Of a stretch of 12,614 nucleotides of DNA, positions 11,680 to 12,614 are shown piece by piece; position 1 is the stretch's first letter, and every line of letters begins with the position of its first letter. The notes under the pieces are model-generated. The model did not search any database. It was not told where the DNA came from and saw only the letters and a list, made by a program, of their open reading frames with translations. Made by a program: the position numbers and the translations under genes. The stretch comes from Lachnospiraceae bacterium UBA4317 (GTDB lineage Bacteria > Bacillota_A > Clostridia > Lachnospirales > Lachnospiraceae), in assembly GCA_002394525.1 (NCBI GenBank), contig DGUF01000148.1:9490-22103 (forward strand), given 5' to 3'.

Positions 11680-12614
11680 GCGCCGGAGGCCGTGACCTTT
11701 CTCCAGACCTGCACTTCATAGGGCCTCAGAAAACCAGCCCGGGGTCCGCCGGCCTCCCCCGGCCTTCCTCCGGACGGATAATTGTCCAGCAGCAGCCGGA
11801 GCTTCCCGCCGCCCGCCCGGCAGTACCCGGCCGGAAGCCTGTACCGGCATCTCTTTTTCGAAAAAGAACAGACCACCAGGATCCTGTCCTCTCCCCGGCA
11901 GCGTTCATACATAAAGACCCGGCCGTTCATGGGATACAGCTCCCGGTAGGTCCCCCACAGCAGGGTCTCCTCTTTTTTGCGCAGGGCCAGGCACTTCCGG
12001 TAAAAATTCAGGATGCTGCCGGGATCCTTCTCCTCCGCCTCCGCATTGACCCTCTTGTAATTGGAATTGATATAAAACCAGGGCCTGCCCGTGGTAAAAC
12101 CGGCCCCCGGCCCCCCTGTCCACTGGACCGGGGTCCTGGCCGAATCCCTGGTCGAGATCTGGACCCTCTTCAGCCTCTTGTAGACAGGCTCCCACAGGAA
12201 AAAGCTGTTGTAGGCATTGCGGGCCGACACATCGATATACTGGTCGATGGAGTCCAGGGCGATATTGGTCATGCCCAGCTCCTGCCCCTGATAGAGAAAG
12301 GGCGTCCCCCGCTGAAAGATATAGGCGGCCGCCAGCATGGTGCCCGACTCGCGCCAGTACTCCTCGTTCCCGTACCTGCTGATCACCCTGGGATGGTCGT
12401 GGTTCTCCAGATACAGGGCATTCCAGGCCATGCAGCCATGCCTGTCCCTGCCTTTTTTCTTCCGGCTCCTGCCCGGCCTCCGGTCCCCCTGCAGGCCGTA
12501 CTGCCATTTGGAAAAAGCCCTCCTGAGCTTCCAGAGCCAGAAACCGTGGTTGAGATACTCGGTCATAAAGCAGTCCGCCATCATGGTGTCGAACTGGATC
12601 AGCATATCCAGGAC
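11658..12614 (-). CDS. GH13 alpha-glucosidase / oligo-1,6-glucosidase, C-terminal part (5' end beyond window)
   Basis: Cytoplasmic glycoside hydrolase releasing glucose from malto- or isomalto-oligosaccharides. 318 codons are visible; the frame is open through the right edge (V-L-D before the Met at 12605), so that Met is internal. Visible segments: the barrel region SKWQYGLQ, conserved region IV as YLENHDHPRVISRYGNE (usual NHDQPR), GTPFLYQGQELGMTNI, RDSARTPVQW, PWFYINSNYKRVNAEAEEKDPGSILNFYRKCLALRK, and a C-terminal beta-sandwich ending YEVQVWRKV. The catalytic Asp nucleophile and Glu acid lie upstream and cannot be checked. Odd: an insertion of about 19 very basic residues (RRPGRSRKKKGRDRHG) at 12485-12429 between SKWQYGLQG and WNALYLENHD, where relatives have a few residues. 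The tail is Gly/Pro/Arg-rich. It sits upstream of the symporter gene with a terminator between. Confidence 0.88.
   Translation of the reverse strand, partial: VLDMLIQFDTMMADCFMTEYLNHGFWLWKLRRAFSKWQYGLQGDRRPGRSRKKKGRDRHGCMAWNALYLENHDHPRVISRYGNEEYWRESGTMLAAAYIFQRGTPFLYQGQELGMTNIALDSIDQYIDVSARNAYNSFFLWEPVYKRLKRVQISTRDSARTPVQWTGGPGAGFTTGRPWFYINSNYKRVNAEAEEKDPGSILNFYRKCLALRKKEETLLWGTYRELYPMNGRVFMYERCRGEDRILVVCSFSKKRCRYRLPAGYCRAGGGKLRLLLDNYPSGGRPGEAGGPRAGFLRPYEVQVWRKVTASGAPGPGRV

Overview
The window looks like a chromosomal stretch of a moderately GC-rich Gram-positive anaerobe, most probably a Lachnospiraceae/Clostridia-type bacterium. The reasons are strong AGGAGG ribosome-binding sites, two lipoproteins with Cys lipoboxes (one with the poly-Ser linker common in such binding proteins), a NiaR/3H-type repressor, and many intrinsic hairpin-plus-U-tract terminators. 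This placement is inferred from style, not from a marker gene. No insertion sequence, tRNA, rRNA, CRISPR array or phage gene was recognised.

Positions 1-8055, transcribed right to left, hold a carbohydrate uptake and catabolism locus. The order of transcription is: a LacI-family regulator (7853-6813) with its own promoter and terminator; a regulatory region (6812-6345) with two candidate promoters and a tandem pair of GTGC-N3-GCAC palindromes; a hydroxypyruvate-isomerase-like TIM-barrel enzyme (6344-5562); a small unannotated 50-residue ORF with its own -10 box (5435-5283); a strong terminator (5269-5221); then a ribose/inositol-type (CUT2) ABC importer consisting of a binding lipoprotein (5072-4026), a double ATPase (3757-2252) and a permease (2172-1183); and finally an inositol 2-dehydrogenase-like oxidoreductase running off the left edge (926-1). 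The simplest reading is import of myo-inositol or a related polyol, oxidation by the dehydrogenase, rearrangement by the TIM-barrel enzyme, and control by the LacI protein. The exact substrate cannot be read from sequence. Hairpins sit between successive transporter genes and probably set unequal expression; the one after the binding-protein gene looks like a partial terminator.

Positions 8107-9988 hold a lipoprotein of unknown function (minus strand) divergent from a complete NiaR-type nicotinate-responsive repressor (plus strand). The repressor gene is followed by an array of degenerate ~31-bp tandem repeats built from a CTRYGAC-like heptamer, then by two consecutive terminators.

Positions 10123-12614, minus strand, hold an AGCS-family sodium:amino-acid symporter with a good sigma-A-type promoter. 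Upstream of it is the 3' two-thirds or less of a GH13 alpha-glucosidase (oligo-1,6-glucosidase type), whose N-terminus and catalytic Asp/Glu lie beyond the right edge. It carries an unusual Arg/Lys-rich insertion.

The items most worth a second look are the 50-aa small ORF, the tandem-palindrome operator region, the heptamer repeat array and the intra-operon hairpins.
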